64,000 nt of DNA from an uncultured Clostridia bacterium (GCA_945948185.1 CAMFAL010000002.1:1-64000), one strand, 5' to 3'. Shown: positions 1 through 9,716, numbered from the stretch's first letter. The notes: generated by a model from the letters alone, not told the origin. Numbers and translations: made by a program.

Positions 1-78
1 GTCCTACATAGGGGGCCTTTTGTCTATTGTCCGTTTTTACTGGAGCTGTTCATTTCACGGACGCCGTTTTTCCTTTGC
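1..78 (+). repeat. Partial copy of dispersed palindromic repeat (cut by window start)
   Basis: Bases 3-56 (cctacatagggggcc...ctgttcatttc) match the reverse complement of 39713-39766 exactly over 54 bp; weaker similarity continues to about 78. Confidence 0.85.
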
Positions 79-104
79 AAGAAACAAAACTGGAAATCAG
101 TTTG

Positions 105-383
105 TTATCTGCCCTCGCGCATCTTGGCGAAGCACTCGCTACAGTAGACAGGACGGTCAGACTTGGGCTCGAAGGGAACCTTGGCCTCGCCGCCGCAGGC
201 AGCGCAAACAGCGGTGAAGTACTCACGGGGACCGCGGGCGGCGTTCTTGCGAGCATCACGGCAGGCCTTGCAGCGCTGGGGCTCGTTCTGGAAGCCGCGC
301 TCAGCGTAGAACTCCTGCTCACCGGCGGTGAACACGAACTCCTGGCCGCACTCTTTGCACACTAAAGTCTTGTCTTCGTACAT
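105..383 (-). CDS. Zinc-ribbon domain protein (92 aa)
   Basis: MYEDKTLVCKECGQEF...RCKACRDARK...CAACGG...YCSECFAKM with several CxxC pairs; ORF trimmed to ATG at 383. Confidence 0.8.
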   Translation of the reverse strand: MYEDKTLVCKECGQEFVFTAGEQEFYAERGFQNEPQRCKACRDARKNAARGPREYFTAVCAACGGEAKVPFEPKSDRPVYCSECFAKMREGR

Positions 384-421
384 GATTTTACCCTCTCTTT
401 GAAAAGAAAAATATATTGCGT

Positions 422-1063
422 TCAGCGTCTGCTGAATTCGCCGGAAAGAAGTTGCTGTGCTACCTTGCGCCGAATGCGCTGCACAGCGTTGTCCACGGAC
501 TTTGGGGGCTTGCCTACCGTCTCGGCAATTTCCCTGCATGAAAGACCGTCTAAATAGTACCCCAAAATCTTCGCTTCAAATTCGGACAACTGTTTCCGGA
601 CACCGGTCAAGAGGGCTGCTGTGTGCTCCCGTTCAATCAGGTGGTCTTCGGGATTACGTTGCGCCAGATGGGAGGTGCCAGAGGTGTAAGAATGACTGTC
701 AAATTCAGGAGTATCCAGAGAAACCGACTGATTGAGCGCCTGGTGCTTCTCACGCGCCGCGGCGCGGAGTACGGAATACAGCCGGTTGCGAATGCAAACT
801 TCGGCGAAGGTCCGGAATGTTGTCTCCTTGGATCCATCGTATTCCCGGACGGCCTTGATGAGGCCCACCATCCCCTCCTGGGTCAGGTCCTCACTGTCGC
901 CGCCAGCCAGAAAGAAGGGGCGGGCGCAGGTGCGGACCAGACGGTTGTATCGCGTCACCAAAGTCTCCTCCGCGCCGCGGTTCCCAGAGGCCGCCAGACT
1001 ACAAAGCTCTTCGTCCGTCAGTTCCTCCAGAGGTATTGAGGTGTTCTCATGCCATTTGTACAT
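422..1063 (-). CDS. sigH: Sigma-70 family RNA polymerase sigma factor, SigH-like
   Basis: Region 2 and region 4 HTH: NRLVRTCARPFFLAGGDSEDLTQEGMVGLIKAVREYDGSKETTFRTFAEVCIRNRLYSVLRAA. Confidence 0.75.
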   Translation of the reverse strand: MYKWHENTSIPLEELTDEELCSLAASGNRGAEETLVTRYNRLVRTCARPFFLAGGDSEDLTQEGMVGLIKAVREYDGSKETTFRTFAEVCIRNRLYSVLRAAAREKHQALNQSVSLDTPEFDSHSYTSGTSHLAQRNPEDHLIEREHTAALLTGVRKQLSEFEAKILGYYLDGLSCREIAETVGKPPKSVDNAVQRIRRKVAQQLLSGEFSRR

Positions 1064-1166
1064 ATCTTATTATACCCATCCAACCATGAAAATGTCAAGC
1101 AAATTATCAAATTTTGGTGAAAAGAAATCCGCTAATTTTAGTGAATTTGGAAAATCGCCCAAAATA

Positions 1167-2228
1167 TCACAATGTCAGCTGCTCCATAACCCCCTCCGGC
1201 ATGGCCCCGCCGGGGATGGCCCGGTGGAGATGCTGGTATGCTTTTTGGGTGACGCAGCGGCCTCTCGGTGTCCGGGTCAGGAAGCCCAGCTGCATCAGGT
1301 ACGGCTCATAGACATCCTCCAGGGTGACGGATTCCTCGCCGATGGTAGCCGCCAGGGTCTCCAGCCCCACGGGGCCGCCGTTGTAGTTGTCCATGATGGC
1401 CCCCAGCATCCGCCGGTCTACCGGGTCCAACCCCAAGTGGTCGATCTCCAGGGCACACAGGGCCTGGTCCGCCACGTCCTTGGTGATGACGCCGTCGGCC
1501 TTCACCTGGGCGAAGTCCCGGACACGACGCAGCATCCGGTTGGCAATTCTCGGCGTGCCCCGGCTGCGGCGGGCGATCTCGTAGGCGCCCTCGGGGACGA
1601 TGTCCACGTTCAGGATGCCGGCGGACCGGGTGACGATCTTCGCCAGCTCCTCCGGGGTGTACAGCTCCAGCCGCAGCGTTACGCCGAAGCGGTCCCGCAG
1701 CGGCGCGGACAGCTGGCCCGCCCGGGTTGTGGCGCCGATGAGGGTGAATTTGGGCAGGTCCAGACGGATGGAGTTGGCGCTGGGACCCTTGCCCACGATG
1801 ATGTCCAGGGCGTAGTCCTCCATGGCGGGATAAAGGATCTCCTCCACGGAGCGGTTCAGCCGGTGGATCTCGTCCACGAACAGGATGTCGCCTTCATTCA
1901 GATTGGTCAGCAGGGCCGCAAGGTCGCCGGGCTTCTCGATGGCGGGACCGGAGGTGATGCGGATACCCGCCCCCATCTCCTGGGCGATGATGCCCGCCAG
2001 GGTGGTCTTGCCCAGACCCGGAGGGCCGTGGAGCAGCACGTGGTCCAGGGCCTCCTCCCGCTTGCGGGCGGCCTGGATGAAGATGGCCAGATTGTCCTTG
2101 GCCTTCTCCTGCCCGATGTACTCCGTCAGGGTCTTGGGCCGCAGGGAGCTCTCCTGGGCGTCCTCCGCAAGAAAGGTCTTGGCCACGATGGGCTCCTCGT
2201 AGATGTCGTTTCCAAAGTCGATGCTCAA
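1167..2228 (-). CDS. ruvB: Holliday junction branch migration helicase RuvB
   Basis: [27 protein letters not shown], Walker [12 protein letters not shown], adjacent to ruvA and ruvC. Confidence 0.97.
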   Translation of the reverse strand: MSIDFGNDIYEEPIVAKTFLAEDAQESSLRPKTLTEYIGQEKAKDNLAIFIQAARKREEALDHVLLHGPPGLGKTTLAGIIAQEMGAGIRITSGPAIEKPGDLAALLTNLNEGDILFVDEIHRLNRSVEEILYPAMEDYALDIIVGKGPSANSIRLDLPKFTLIGATTRAGQLSAPLRDRFGVTLRLELYTPEELAKIVTRSAGILNVDIVPEGAYEIARRSRGTPRIANRMLRRVRDFAQVKADGVITKDVADQALCALEIDHLGLDPVDRRMLGAIMDNYNGGPVGLETLAATIGEESVTLEDVYEPYLMQLGFLTRTPRGRCVTQKAYQHLHRAIPGGAMPEGVMEQLTL

Positions 2229-2270
2229 AAAATCACTTCCCTGTTTAGGGTGTATTCGCCCGAGGCGTTA

Positions 2271-2876
2271 TTATTTCACCATCTTTTTCAAACTCTGGCG
2301 GATGATCTCCTCCAGAGGCAGGTTCTCCACATCCACGCCCTTGAGGGCCATCTGGACCTCCTGGCTGGAGTAGCCCAGCACCGCCAGGGCCTGGGCGGCC
2401 TCCGTGGCCTTGCTGGCGAACAGCGGCACTGCCGGAGCGCCCTTGCCGCCGGAGAAGTCCAGTCCTCCCGCGGTCTCCCGGGCCATTTTGTCCTTCAGCT
2501 CCAGGATGATGCGCTGGGCGATCTTCTTGCCGATACCCGGCGCCGCCGTCAGAGCCTTGGCGTCCTCCGTGACGATGGCCATGGCCAGGGCCTCCGGGGT
2601 GGCGGCGGACAGAATGGCCAGAGCCGCCTTGGGCCCCACGCCGCTGACGCCGATCAGCATCCGGAAACTGTTCAGCTCGTTCTGGGCGGCAAAACCGTAC
2701 AGCTCGAAAATCCCCTCCCCTACATTCAGATGGGTATACAGCTTTCCCCGCTGGCCCTTTTTCAGCGCCGCCAGGGTGTTGTTGGTGGTTTTGCAGGCGT
2801 AGCCCACCCCGCCGCAGTCGATGACTGCCAGGCCAGGTAAAATCTCCGCCACAGTGCCGTCCAGATAGTAAAACAT
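2271..2876 (-). CDS. ruvA: Holliday junction branch migration protein RuvA
   Basis: MFYYLDGTVAEILPGLAVIDCGGVGY and HhH repeats GVSGVGPKAALAIL, APGIGKKIAQRIILELKDK. Confidence 0.96.
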   Translation of the reverse strand: MFYYLDGTVAEILPGLAVIDCGGVGYACKTTNNTLAALKKGQRGKLYTHLNVGEGIFELYGFAAQNELNSFRMLIGVSGVGPKAALAILSAATPEALAMAIVTEDAKALTAAPGIGKKIAQRIILELKDKMARETAGGLDFSGGKGAPAVPLFASKATEAAQALAVLGYSSQEVQMALKGVDVENLPLEEIIRQSLKKMVK

Positions 2877-2886
2877 AGCACGCTCC

Positions 2887-3396
2887 TTATACTGTCTCTT
2901 TCACATTCTCCGTCTGGGGAATCCGTGAAGTAAAACTCCTTGCATGGCACAGGGCCAGAGCCAGTGCGTCCGCTGCGTCGTCCGGTCTGGGAACGCTTTT
3001 CAGCTTCAGCAGCCGCTTCGTCATGTCCATGACCTGACGCTTCTCCGCCTTGCCGTAGCCCGTCACCGCCAGCTTCACCTGGGAGGGGGTGTACTCGTAC
3101 AGCGGGATGCCGCACTTCTCGGCGGCGTACAGAATGACGCCCCGGCCGTGGGCCACGGCGATGCCGGTGGTGATGTTGGTGTTGAAGAACAGCTCCTCGA
3201 CGGAGACCACATCCGGCTTCAGCTGGCCGATCAGTTCCTCCATGTCCGTGCCGATCTGGTACAGCCGCCGGGACAGCGGCAGCCCCGCCGGGGTGGTGAT
3301 GGCCCCGTAGGTCACCATGTGAACTTGTCCCCGGTCCGCCTCCACCAGGCCGAAGCCGATGGTAGCGAAGCCCGGGTCGATGCCCAAGATGCGCAT
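2887..3396 (-). CDS. ruvC: Crossover junction endodeoxyribonuclease RuvC
   Basis: MRILGIDPGFATIGFGLVEAD...; start trimmed to the internal ATG. Confidence 0.95.
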   Translation of the reverse strand: MRILGIDPGFATIGFGLVEADRGQVHMVTYGAITTPAGLPLSRRLYQIGTDMEELIGQLKPDVVSVEELFFNTNITTGIAVAHGRGVILYAAEKCGIPLYEYTPSQVKLAVTGYGKAEKRQVMDMTKRLLKLKSVPRPDDAADALALALCHARSFTSRIPQTENVKETV

Positions 3397-3477
3397 AGGC
3401 CGCCCCTTCCTCTGTTCAATCACAGCCAGTATAGCAGACTTCCCGCCTTTGCGCAACCGAAAAGAACAAATGTGCGA

Positions 3478-3508
3478 GAAAAAGACGCCCGCGCTGGGCG
3501 GGCGTCTC
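3478..3508 (-). terminator. Intrinsic terminator downstream of ilvA
   Basis: GACGCCCGC/GCGGGCGTC stem followed by a T-run on the minus strand. Confidence 0.75.
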
Positions 3509-3519
3509 CAGGCAGCTTA

Positions 3520-4710
3520 TTATTTCAGCAGCTCGTAGCCGTGGGCGGCCAAAGCCGCCTGAATGTCGGCAATGTGCTGGTGGTTCCGGGTCTCCAGCAC
3601 CAGATTGACCATGCAGGCGTTCACGTCGGAGTCCTGGTCCTCCCGGGCGTGGTTGATGGTCATGACGTTGGCGCCGGTCTCGGAGATGATGCTCAGCATC
3701 CGCAGCAGGTGGCCCGGCTGGTCCACCACCTTGGTGGTAATCTCCATGATACGGCCGGACTTGGAGAGGCCCTTGGTGATGACCCGGGACAGGGTGGTCA
3801 CGTCCACGTTGCCGCCAGACACCAGACAGACCGTCTTTTTCTCAGACACGTCCACCTTGTTGAACAAAACCGCCGCGATGGGCGTGGCTCCGGCGCCCTC
3901 CGCCACGATCTTCTGGTCCTCCATCAGAGCCAGGATGCCGGTGGCGATCTCGTCGTCCCGGACGGTGACGATCTCGTCCACATACTTCTGGCAGATCTCA
4001 AAGGTCAGGTCTCCGGGCCGCTTCACAGCGATGCCGTCGGCTATGGTGGAGACGGTGGGCAGCTCCACCGGCTCCCCGGCAGTCCGGGAGGCCGCCATGG
4101 AGGCGGCGCCCTCCGCCTGAACGCCGATGATCCGGCAGCTGGGACGGATGCTCTTCACGGCGCAGGCCACACCGGAGATCAGTCCGCCGCCACCGATGGG
4201 CACGATGATCTGCTCCACCTCCGGCAGCTGCTCCAGAATCTCCAGGCCGATGGTCCCCTGCCCCGCGATCACGGCGGGATCGTTGAAGGGATGGGCGAAA
4301 GTGTAGCCTTTCTCCTTCGCAAGCCGGGCCGCTTCGGCGGCCGCGTCGTCGTAGACGCCGGGCACTAGCACCACCTCAGCACCGTAGTTCCGGGTGGCCT
4401 CGATCTTGCTGATGGGAGCGCCGACGGGCATGCAGATGACGGACTTCATCCCCAGCCTTGTGGCGGACAGGGCGATGCCCTGGGCGTGGTTGCCGGCGGA
4501 ACAGGCGATGACGCCCCGTTCCCGCTCCTGGGGAGACAGGCTCCGCAGCTTATTGTAGGCACCCCGCAGCTTGAAAGCGCCAGTGAGCTGCAAGTTCTCG
4601 CATTTAATGTACACGTTCTTCCCCAGCGCCTTGGCGGGGTTCAGGGGCGTGACCCGGGCGACACCCCGCAGGGCGTTTTGGGCATCCCATATGGTTTCCA
4701 GTGTGACCAT
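3520..4710 (-). CDS. ilvA: Threonine ammonia-lyase with C-terminal ACT domain
   Basis: KCENLQLTGAFKLRGAYNKL PLP motif, IVPIGGGGLISG, C-terminal ACT region. Confidence 0.93.
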   Translation of the reverse strand: MVTLETIWDAQNALRGVARVTPLNPAKALGKNVYIKCENLQLTGAFKLRGAYNKLRSLSPQERERGVIACSAGNHAQGIALSATRLGMKSVICMPVGAPISKIEATRNYGAEVVLVPGVYDDAAAEAARLAKEKGYTFAHPFNDPAVIAGQGTIGLEILEQLPEVEQIIVPIGGGGLISGVACAVKSIRPSCRIIGVQAEGAASMAASRTAGEPVELPTVSTIADGIAVKRPGDLTFEICQKYVDEIVTVRDDEIATGILALMEDQKIVAEGAGATPIAAVLFNKVDVSEKKTVCLVSGGNVDVTTLSRVITKGLSKSGRIMEITTKVVDQPGHLLRMLSIISETGANVMTINHAREDQDSDVNACMVNLVLETRNHQHIADIQAALAAHGYELLK

Positions 4711-4855
4711 TTTCCCATCCTCCTCTGAATTTCATATTTCTATCATAATGGAGATGGAAAAAAATGCAATCTGCAAGTCGCACAATGTTTTTGCAGGAAA
4801 AACGATGTATCTCACAACTGTATTTTTAGCAGGGACAACCGCACTTCCATGGCGC

Positions 4856-4890
4856 AAAAAGGGGCGTCCGCCGGAATGGCGGACGCTCCT
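4856..4890 (-). terminator. Intrinsic terminator
   Basis: GGGGCGTCCGCC-GGAAT-GGCGGACGCTCC with minus-strand T-run. Confidence 0.75.
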
Positions 4891-4896
4891 GAGCGG

Positions 4897-6282
4897 TTAT
4901 TTGATGGGGATGGCGATGGCGGCATCGAATTCCGTGACGGCGTCAAACAGGGGTTCCAAATAAACAACGCCGCCGTGGAAGCCCGTCAGGGGAAAGCTCT
5001 CCGTAAACATGGTCTCCCCATCCGTCCACTCTCCGGTGACAGGGTCCTCCACGCCGTAGGTGCTGCTGACCTGCATGATGTCGGTGCCCTCTCTCCCGTC
5101 TTCTGTGTAGAAGCAGCTCTCAAACAGGCTATACATCCGGTACTCCGCCTCAATAGGCGCCGCGAAGGACACCAGCCAGCCGCCGGAATGCTCCTCCGCC
5201 CCCAGGAAGCGGACGCCCTCCGGCAGGTGCCGGGCGGTGCCTTTCCACAGGTCCAGACGCGTATGCGGCGCCGTCTTGTCCCGCCACTTGGCACGGGTGA
5301 CACAGAGGGTCAGGTGATCACCCTGGCTGAAAAAGGGACTGTCCAGCCAGAAGGTGCCGTAGCCCTCCCCGTCCGCGTCGCCTGTGGCGGAGATGCCGTT
5401 AGTACTGGCGTAGAACCGCTCTCCATACTCATTTTCCAGGTACAGCTCCAAGGCAGTCAACCAGGCAGTGTTGCCTGCGTCGTCCTCCAGATTCACCCGC
5501 AGATGGGTGGGATACAACTCCGCCTCCGTCAGAGTGAAGGTCTGGCCATTCATGGTAAACCGGGTGTCCACGGGTATGATCTGTCCCTGGGCGGTGTAAC
5601 AGGGGTCGAAGGTCAGGGTGAATGTGAGCTCTGCCAGGTAGTCCGGCTCCCGGACTGGATTTTCAAACTCCATGTCGATGTCGTATGCCGCCGGCTCCTC
5701 CGGCTCCCTGTCCCAGACGGACAGGGTCAGGTCCAGGATGTCCGGCACGTCCCGGTCAATAAAATCCACCCGAACGGACCGCAGCTCGCCGTTGGGGACG
5801 CCGTAGGAGCTGCTGCCGCTGGAATAGCCGCCCTCATCCCCCGGCAGAGTGATGCAGCTGTCGGCCTCCAGTTGGCCATACTGCCGTGACTCCAGGGTAT
5901 AGAAAATATTCACCTGCTTCCGGTCCACAATGACGTATTCCACCGTGGCGGTGATGCCGTTTTCCGTCTGGCTCTGGCCCATGGGCTGGACGTACTCGTT
6001 CTCCACGGCGGCGGACAGGCTGGGGGACCAGGCCACAGCTTTCGCCAGCTCCCGCAGCACCGGGATGCTGCCGCAGGCCCGGGCAAAGGGGACCGACAGG
6101 TTCACCAGCAGCACAAAGGCCGCGAAGCAGGCGGCAAGGCTGCCGCAGGAGACACCCCAGGTCCGGCATTTTCTCTGTGAAGCGGTTTTCCTTTTCACGG
6201 CCCTGTCTACCGTAGTATTCAGGCTTTCCGGGACCTGCTCCAGCTCCGACAGCAGGGCCTTGTATTCCTCGTTCCGGCTCAT
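4897..6282 (-). CDS. DUF4179-like membrane protein, probable anti-sigma partner
   Basis: Short cytoplasmic N-terminus, one TM segment (SLAACFAAFVLLVNLSVPFA), large extracytoplasmic part; overlaps the ECF sigma gene. Confidence 0.6.
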   Translation of the reverse strand: MSRNEEYKALLSELEQVPESLNTTVDRAVKRKTASQRKCRTWGVSCGSLAACFAAFVLLVNLSVPFARACGSIPVLRELAKAVAWSPSLSAAVENEYVQPMGQSQTENGITATVEYVIVDRKQVNIFYTLESRQYGQLEADSCITLPGDEGGYSSGSSSYGVPNGELRSVRVDFIDRDVPDILDLTLSVWDREPEEPAAYDIDMEFENPVREPDYLAELTFTLTFDPCYTAQGQIIPVDTRFTMNGQTFTLTEAELYPTHLRVNLEDDAGNTAWLTALELYLENEYGERFYASTNGISATGDADGEGYGTFWLDSPFFSQGDHLTLCVTRAKWRDKTAPHTRLDLWKGTARHLPEGVRFLGAEEHSGGWLVSFAAPIEAEYRMYSLFESCFYTEDGREGTDIMQVSSTYGVEDPVTGEWTDGETMFTESFPLTGFHGGVVYLEPLFDAVTEFDAAIAIPIK

Positions 6283-6758
6283 ATGTCTCCCTCCTCTCCC
6301 AGTTCCAGCCGCAGCAATGCCAGTGCCCTTCTCTGCCGGGTGGCCACGGTGCCCTGGGGCACCTCCAGAGCGGCGGCGGTCTCCGCCTGGGACAATCCGG
6401 CGAAGAACCGCAGGATGATGACCGCCCGCAGGTCCTCCGGCAAACGGCGGACAGCCTCCTTCAGCGGGAGACTGTCGTAAGCGTCCGGGCCCGCCGTCTC
6501 CGGCAGGGCCTCCTCACCGGCGGGGGTAAACCGCTTCCGGCGGCGCAGCTCACGGTGACATTCGTTCAGCAGGATACGGGTGAGCCAGGTGTCGAAAAAC
6601 TCTGGCTGCCGCAGCTGTCTCAAGGCCCGCAGGGCCTGATACACCGCCTCGTCCACCGCCTCCAGGGCGTCCGCCTCACTGCCCAGATACAGGTACGCGG
6701 TGCGGTACAGCCGCCCCCGCAGGGCCTGCACCCGGGCGGCAAAGGTCTCGTGATCCAT
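6279..6758 (-). CDS. ECF-type RNA polymerase sigma factor
   Basis: MDHETFAARVQALRGRLYRTAYLYLGSEADALEAVDEAV...LPEDLRAVIILRFFAGLSQAETAAALEVPQGTVATRQRRALALLR. Confidence 0.9.
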   Translation of the reverse strand: MDHETFAARVQALRGRLYRTAYLYLGSEADALEAVDEAVYQALRALRQLRQPEFFDTWLTRILLNECHRELRRRKRFTPAGEEALPETAGPDAYDSLPLKEAVRRLPEDLRAVIILRFFAGLSQAETAAALEVPQGTVATRQRRALALLRLELGEEGDI

Positions 6759-6838
6759 GGGCGCCCCTCCTTTCCTCTTTCTGACTGTTAGAGTATTTGA
6801 GATGGGAGTTTGTTTTGAGAAAGAAGAAAAACTTTTGC

Positions 6839-6870
6839 AAAAAATCAGCACGGCGGATGCCGTGCTGACC
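6839..6870 (-). terminator. Intrinsic terminator downstream of xerD
   Basis: TCAGCACGGC-ATCC-GCCGTGCTGA followed by TTTTTT on minus strand. Confidence 0.8.
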
Positions 6871-6873
6871 GAT

Positions 6874-7755
6874 TCATGCTCTCGGGTGGGCCTTCTGGTA
6901 CACATCTTTGAGTTGCCGCTTCACCACATGGGTATAGATCTGGGTGGAGGAAATGTCCGCGTGGCCCAGCATCTCCTGGATGGACCGCAGATCCGCGCCG
7001 TTTTCCAGTAGGTGGACGGCAAAGGAGTGGCGCAGGGTGTGGGGGGTGATCTCCTTCTGGATGCCCGCCATCTCCTGGTAGTGCTTGATGATCTTCCAGA
7101 AGCCCTGGCGGCTCATGCGCTCGCCGTTCATGTTGACGAAGAGTGCCTGCTCCCCGCTGTCGGCGATGAGTTGGGGACGGATGTTCTTCACATAGTCCTG
7201 CAGGGCCTTGACGGCGGTGTGGTACAGGGGGATGATGCGCTCCTTGCCACGGTTCTCGCAGCGGATGAAGCCCGCCGCCAGGTTCAGATCATCCAGGTTC
7301 AGAGAGATCAGCTCGCTGACCCGGATGCCGGTGGCGTACAGCAGCTCCAGCATGGCATGGTCCCGGAAGCCTTTGGCGTCCACGCACTGAGGCTGCTCCA
7401 GGAACAGCTCCACTTCCTTGTTGGTCAGGATCTCCGGGTACTTCCGCTCCACCTTGGCGGCGGCCACACCCTTGGCGGGGTTGCTGTCCAGCTCGCCGGT
7501 GGAGATCAGGTAATTGTAAAAGGATTTCACGGAAGCCAGGAACCGGGTCACCGACGCCGCGGACTTTCCCCGGCCCTGCATCCAGCTCATGTAGGCCCGG
7601 ACCATGTCGCTGTCCGCCTCCAGCAGGCCGCAGCCTTCGGTGTTGTCCAGATACTCCGCAAACTGGGTCACGTCCCGCAGGTAAGAGCTGATGGTATTCT
7701 GAGAAGCATGCTTCTCCCCCGCCAGATAGGCGCCATAACGTTCGATCAATTCCAT
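6874..7755 (-). CDS. xerD: Site-specific tyrosine recombinase XerD
   Basis: MELIERYGAYLAGEKHASQNTISSYLRDV...LELLYATGIRVSELISL...HTLRHSFAVHLLENGADLRSIQEMLGHADISSTQIYTHV. Confidence 0.92.
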   Translation of the reverse strand: MELIERYGAYLAGEKHASQNTISSYLRDVTQFAEYLDNTEGCGLLEADSDMVRAYMSWMQGRGKSAASVTRFLASVKSFYNYLISTGELDSNPAKGVAAAKVERKYPEILTNKEVELFLEQPQCVDAKGFRDHAMLELLYATGIRVSELISLNLDDLNLAAGFIRCENRGKERIIPLYHTAVKALQDYVKNIRPQLIADSGEQALFVNMNGERMSRQGFWKIIKHYQEMAGIQKEITPHTLRHSFAVHLLENGADLRSIQEMLGHADISSTQIYTHVVKRQLKDVYQKAHPRA

Positions 7756-7780
7756 GTCAGCTCTCCCACTCTCTTTCGTA

Positions 7781-8404
7781 TCAGGCCAGGACCCGTCCCA
7801 GCACCAGCCGCAGCAGCAGCGGCGAAACAAACAGCTCTACACACACGCCGGCCAGCAGCGCCAGGCAGCACAGGCCCAGACGCCGCCACCAGCTCCGTCC
7901 GTAAGTCACCGGCGCGGCCCGCCGTCCCCTCCCAAAGGACATGGCGGCCAGCGCCGCGGCGGAACCCCAGGCGGGAACCGCCAGCAGAAAAAACACCGGC
8001 AGCGTCACGGCGCACCGCAGTCCAAAGACCGCCAGCGCCAACAGGACTCCGTCGGCTCCGAAGGCCGCTGTGAAGCAGCAGACGGAAAAAGACAGAAAAA
8101 AGCCGAACAGCAGGGCTGTACAGGGCAGCAGCACCACCCCGATGGAGGCGAAGCCCAACAGCGCCGCCAGCAGCGGATACCGCAGGTATAGCACCAGGGC
8201 CGACAGAGCTGCCCCGGCGGTGACGCTCTCCTCCACCGTGACATAATGGTGGAGATACTCCGACAGCTCCCGGCCCGCCTCCCGCGGCACCCGGCCTGCC
8301 AGGACCTGTCCCAAACAAACCCCGGCCAAAAAGAACAGCGCCAGGAACACCATGCGGAGCAGCGGAGACGGCTGTCCCCCTTTGCCTCGTTCCCTCAAGC
8401 TCAA
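7781..8404 (-). CDS. spoIIM: Stage II sporulation protein M-like membrane protein
   Basis: About 207 aa, multiple TM segments, next to xerD as in Firmicutes spoIIM-xerD neighbourhoods. Confidence 0.6.
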   Translation of the reverse strand: MSLRERGKGGQPSPLLRMVFLALFFLAGVCLGQVLAGRVPREAGRELSEYLHHYVTVEESVTAGAALSALVLYLRYPLLAALLGFASIGVVLLPCTALLFGFFLSFSVCCFTAAFGADGVLLALAVFGLRCAVTLPVFFLLAVPAWGSAAALAAMSFGRGRRAAPVTYGRSWWRRLGLCCLALLAGVCVELFVSPLLLRLVLGRVLA

Positions 8405-8785
8405 ACCGCCTCACCTCGCTGCATCCTATGCGGAGGCCGGGCGGTTTATGAGCGGACGCCCACTTGCGGAGCGAAGCGGTTAACGTAAATCCATTACTTC
8501 TATAATATAGTGCAATTTTCCAAATTTATCAAGGAATTTACCGGAAAAACATCTTTTTTGGCAGTTATGTCAAATTCTTATGTAAACTATTTTATGTAAA
8601 CTTTAGAAACGAGTGGGGACGCAAGGCCCTTTCTTCCCCGTTTATGGGCAAGATGTGGGGTTAAACCGTCTGACGGCGCCCCATATCTGCCCTCCCCCGC
8701 CGGCACGCCGCAGGCATTCAAACAGCGCGGCTGGTTCCGTTCGAAACAGAGGCGAACCACAAATTTGTGGATTTTCACAAAGGAC

Positions 8786-9187
8786 TCACTTCCGCTTCCG
8801 GCGCCTGCCCCGCCGTCCGCCCAGCACTCCCGCCGCCAGTCCGCCTCCCAGAGCGCACAGCAACAGAACGACGCCCCTGCCGCCCACGCCGTCCGGCCAG
8901 CAGGCCAGCCCTACCACCAGCAGTACCGCCGCGAACAGAGCCGTGTTCAGCAGGGCCGCCGGCAGCGGACCCCAGGGGGTCCCGCGGGCTGCCACCCCTC
9001 CCCCGCTGAGGGCCCCCAGCAGGCAGAGGACAGCCACCGCCGGGAAGGCCGCCCGCTCCGGCACCACTCCCTTCACCACCAGCAAGGCCAGAAGCAACAC
9101 CCCCGCCAGGTATACGCCCACCGCCGCGGCAGTTCCCTGCAGCAGCACCACGCCTGTCGCCGTCCGCTTCTTCTTTCCCTTGGCCAT
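8786..9187 (-). CDS. TIGR04086-like small membrane protein
   Basis: 133 aa, four hydrophobic segments, basic ends, downstream of yajC. Confidence 0.5.
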   Translation of the reverse strand: MAKGKKKRTATGVVLLQGTAAAVGVYLAGVLLLALLVVKGVVPERAAFPAVAVLCLLGALSGGGVAARGTPWGPLPAALLNTALFAAVLLVVGLACWPDGVGGRGVVLLLCALGGGLAAGVLGGRRGRRRKRK

Positions 9188-9250
9188 AAAAAATCCTCCC
9201 TCGCAACATGCTCGTCACTGGAGCATATTCCAAGGGAGGTATTTTTTATG
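9185..9250 (-). terminator. yajC terminator overlapping the SD/start of the next gene
   Basis: AAAAAATACCTCCCTTGG...GCGAGGGAGGATTTTTT then ATG; the descending arm contains the SD GGGAGG. Confidence 0.7.
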
Positions 9251-9273
9251 ATAGGGTTTGCTGAATCAGCCGC

Positions 9274-9633
9274 TTACTTTTTCTCGGTCTCGGCGGGAAT
9301 CTCGTCCACGGGCTCCTCGGGGACCTCGTCCTTCTTGGACTTCTTCTCGGCCTCAGGCTGCTCGGTGGTCTGCACGCCCACGCTGGACAGCGCCCACTTG
9401 GCAAACTCCATGCGGACCCGGTCCTCGCTGGTCTCAATGACGAAGGTGTCACCGTTGACAGACACGACCTTGCCGATGATGCCGCCGATGGTGGTGATGG
9501 TGTCACCCTTCTTCAGGCCATCACGCATCTCCTGCGCCTTCTTCTTACGCTTGTTCTCGGGACGGATCATCATGAAATACATGATGGCAAACAGCGCCAC
9601 GATCATGATGATGGAAGACATACCCTGGCTCAT
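9274..9633 (-). CDS. yajC: Preprotein translocase subunit YajC
   Basis: IIMIVALFAIMYFMMIRPENKRKKKAQEMRDGLKKGDTITTIGGIIGKVVSV. Confidence 0.93.
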   Translation of the reverse strand: MSQGMSSIIMIVALFAIMYFMMIRPENKRKKKAQEMRDGLKKGDTITTIGGIIGKVVSVNGDTFVIETSEDRVRMEFAKWALSSVGVQTTEQPEAEKKSKKDEVPEEPVDEIPAETEKK

Positions 9634-9716
9634 GTTGAAATACTCCTTTTGTTTCAAAAATTCAGAACACTGCTATTATACCAAAACCCACAGGTTTTGC
9701 AAGAACTTTCTCGTGT

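Noticed and set aside
20-217. Shared peptide MSIVRFYWSCSF in the ORF at 20-217 and the spoIIIAA ORF
   Set aside because: Not protein homology; both ORFs read through the same 54-bp repeat DNA.
732-2840. Long + strand ORF (702 aa) opposite sigH/ruvB/ruvA
   Set aside because: Antisense shadow of clear genes in GC-rich DNA; low-complexity translation. The same applies to 2944-4368, 12402-13532, 13610-15139, 15236-16396, 28015-29145, 31744-33408, 46942-48090, 52045-55059, 57978-59630 and others.
6874-7755. Tyrosine recombinase as sign of a prophage or integrative element
   Set aside because: XerD-like housekeeping gene beside spoIIM-like; no att repeats, tRNA or phage genes nearby.
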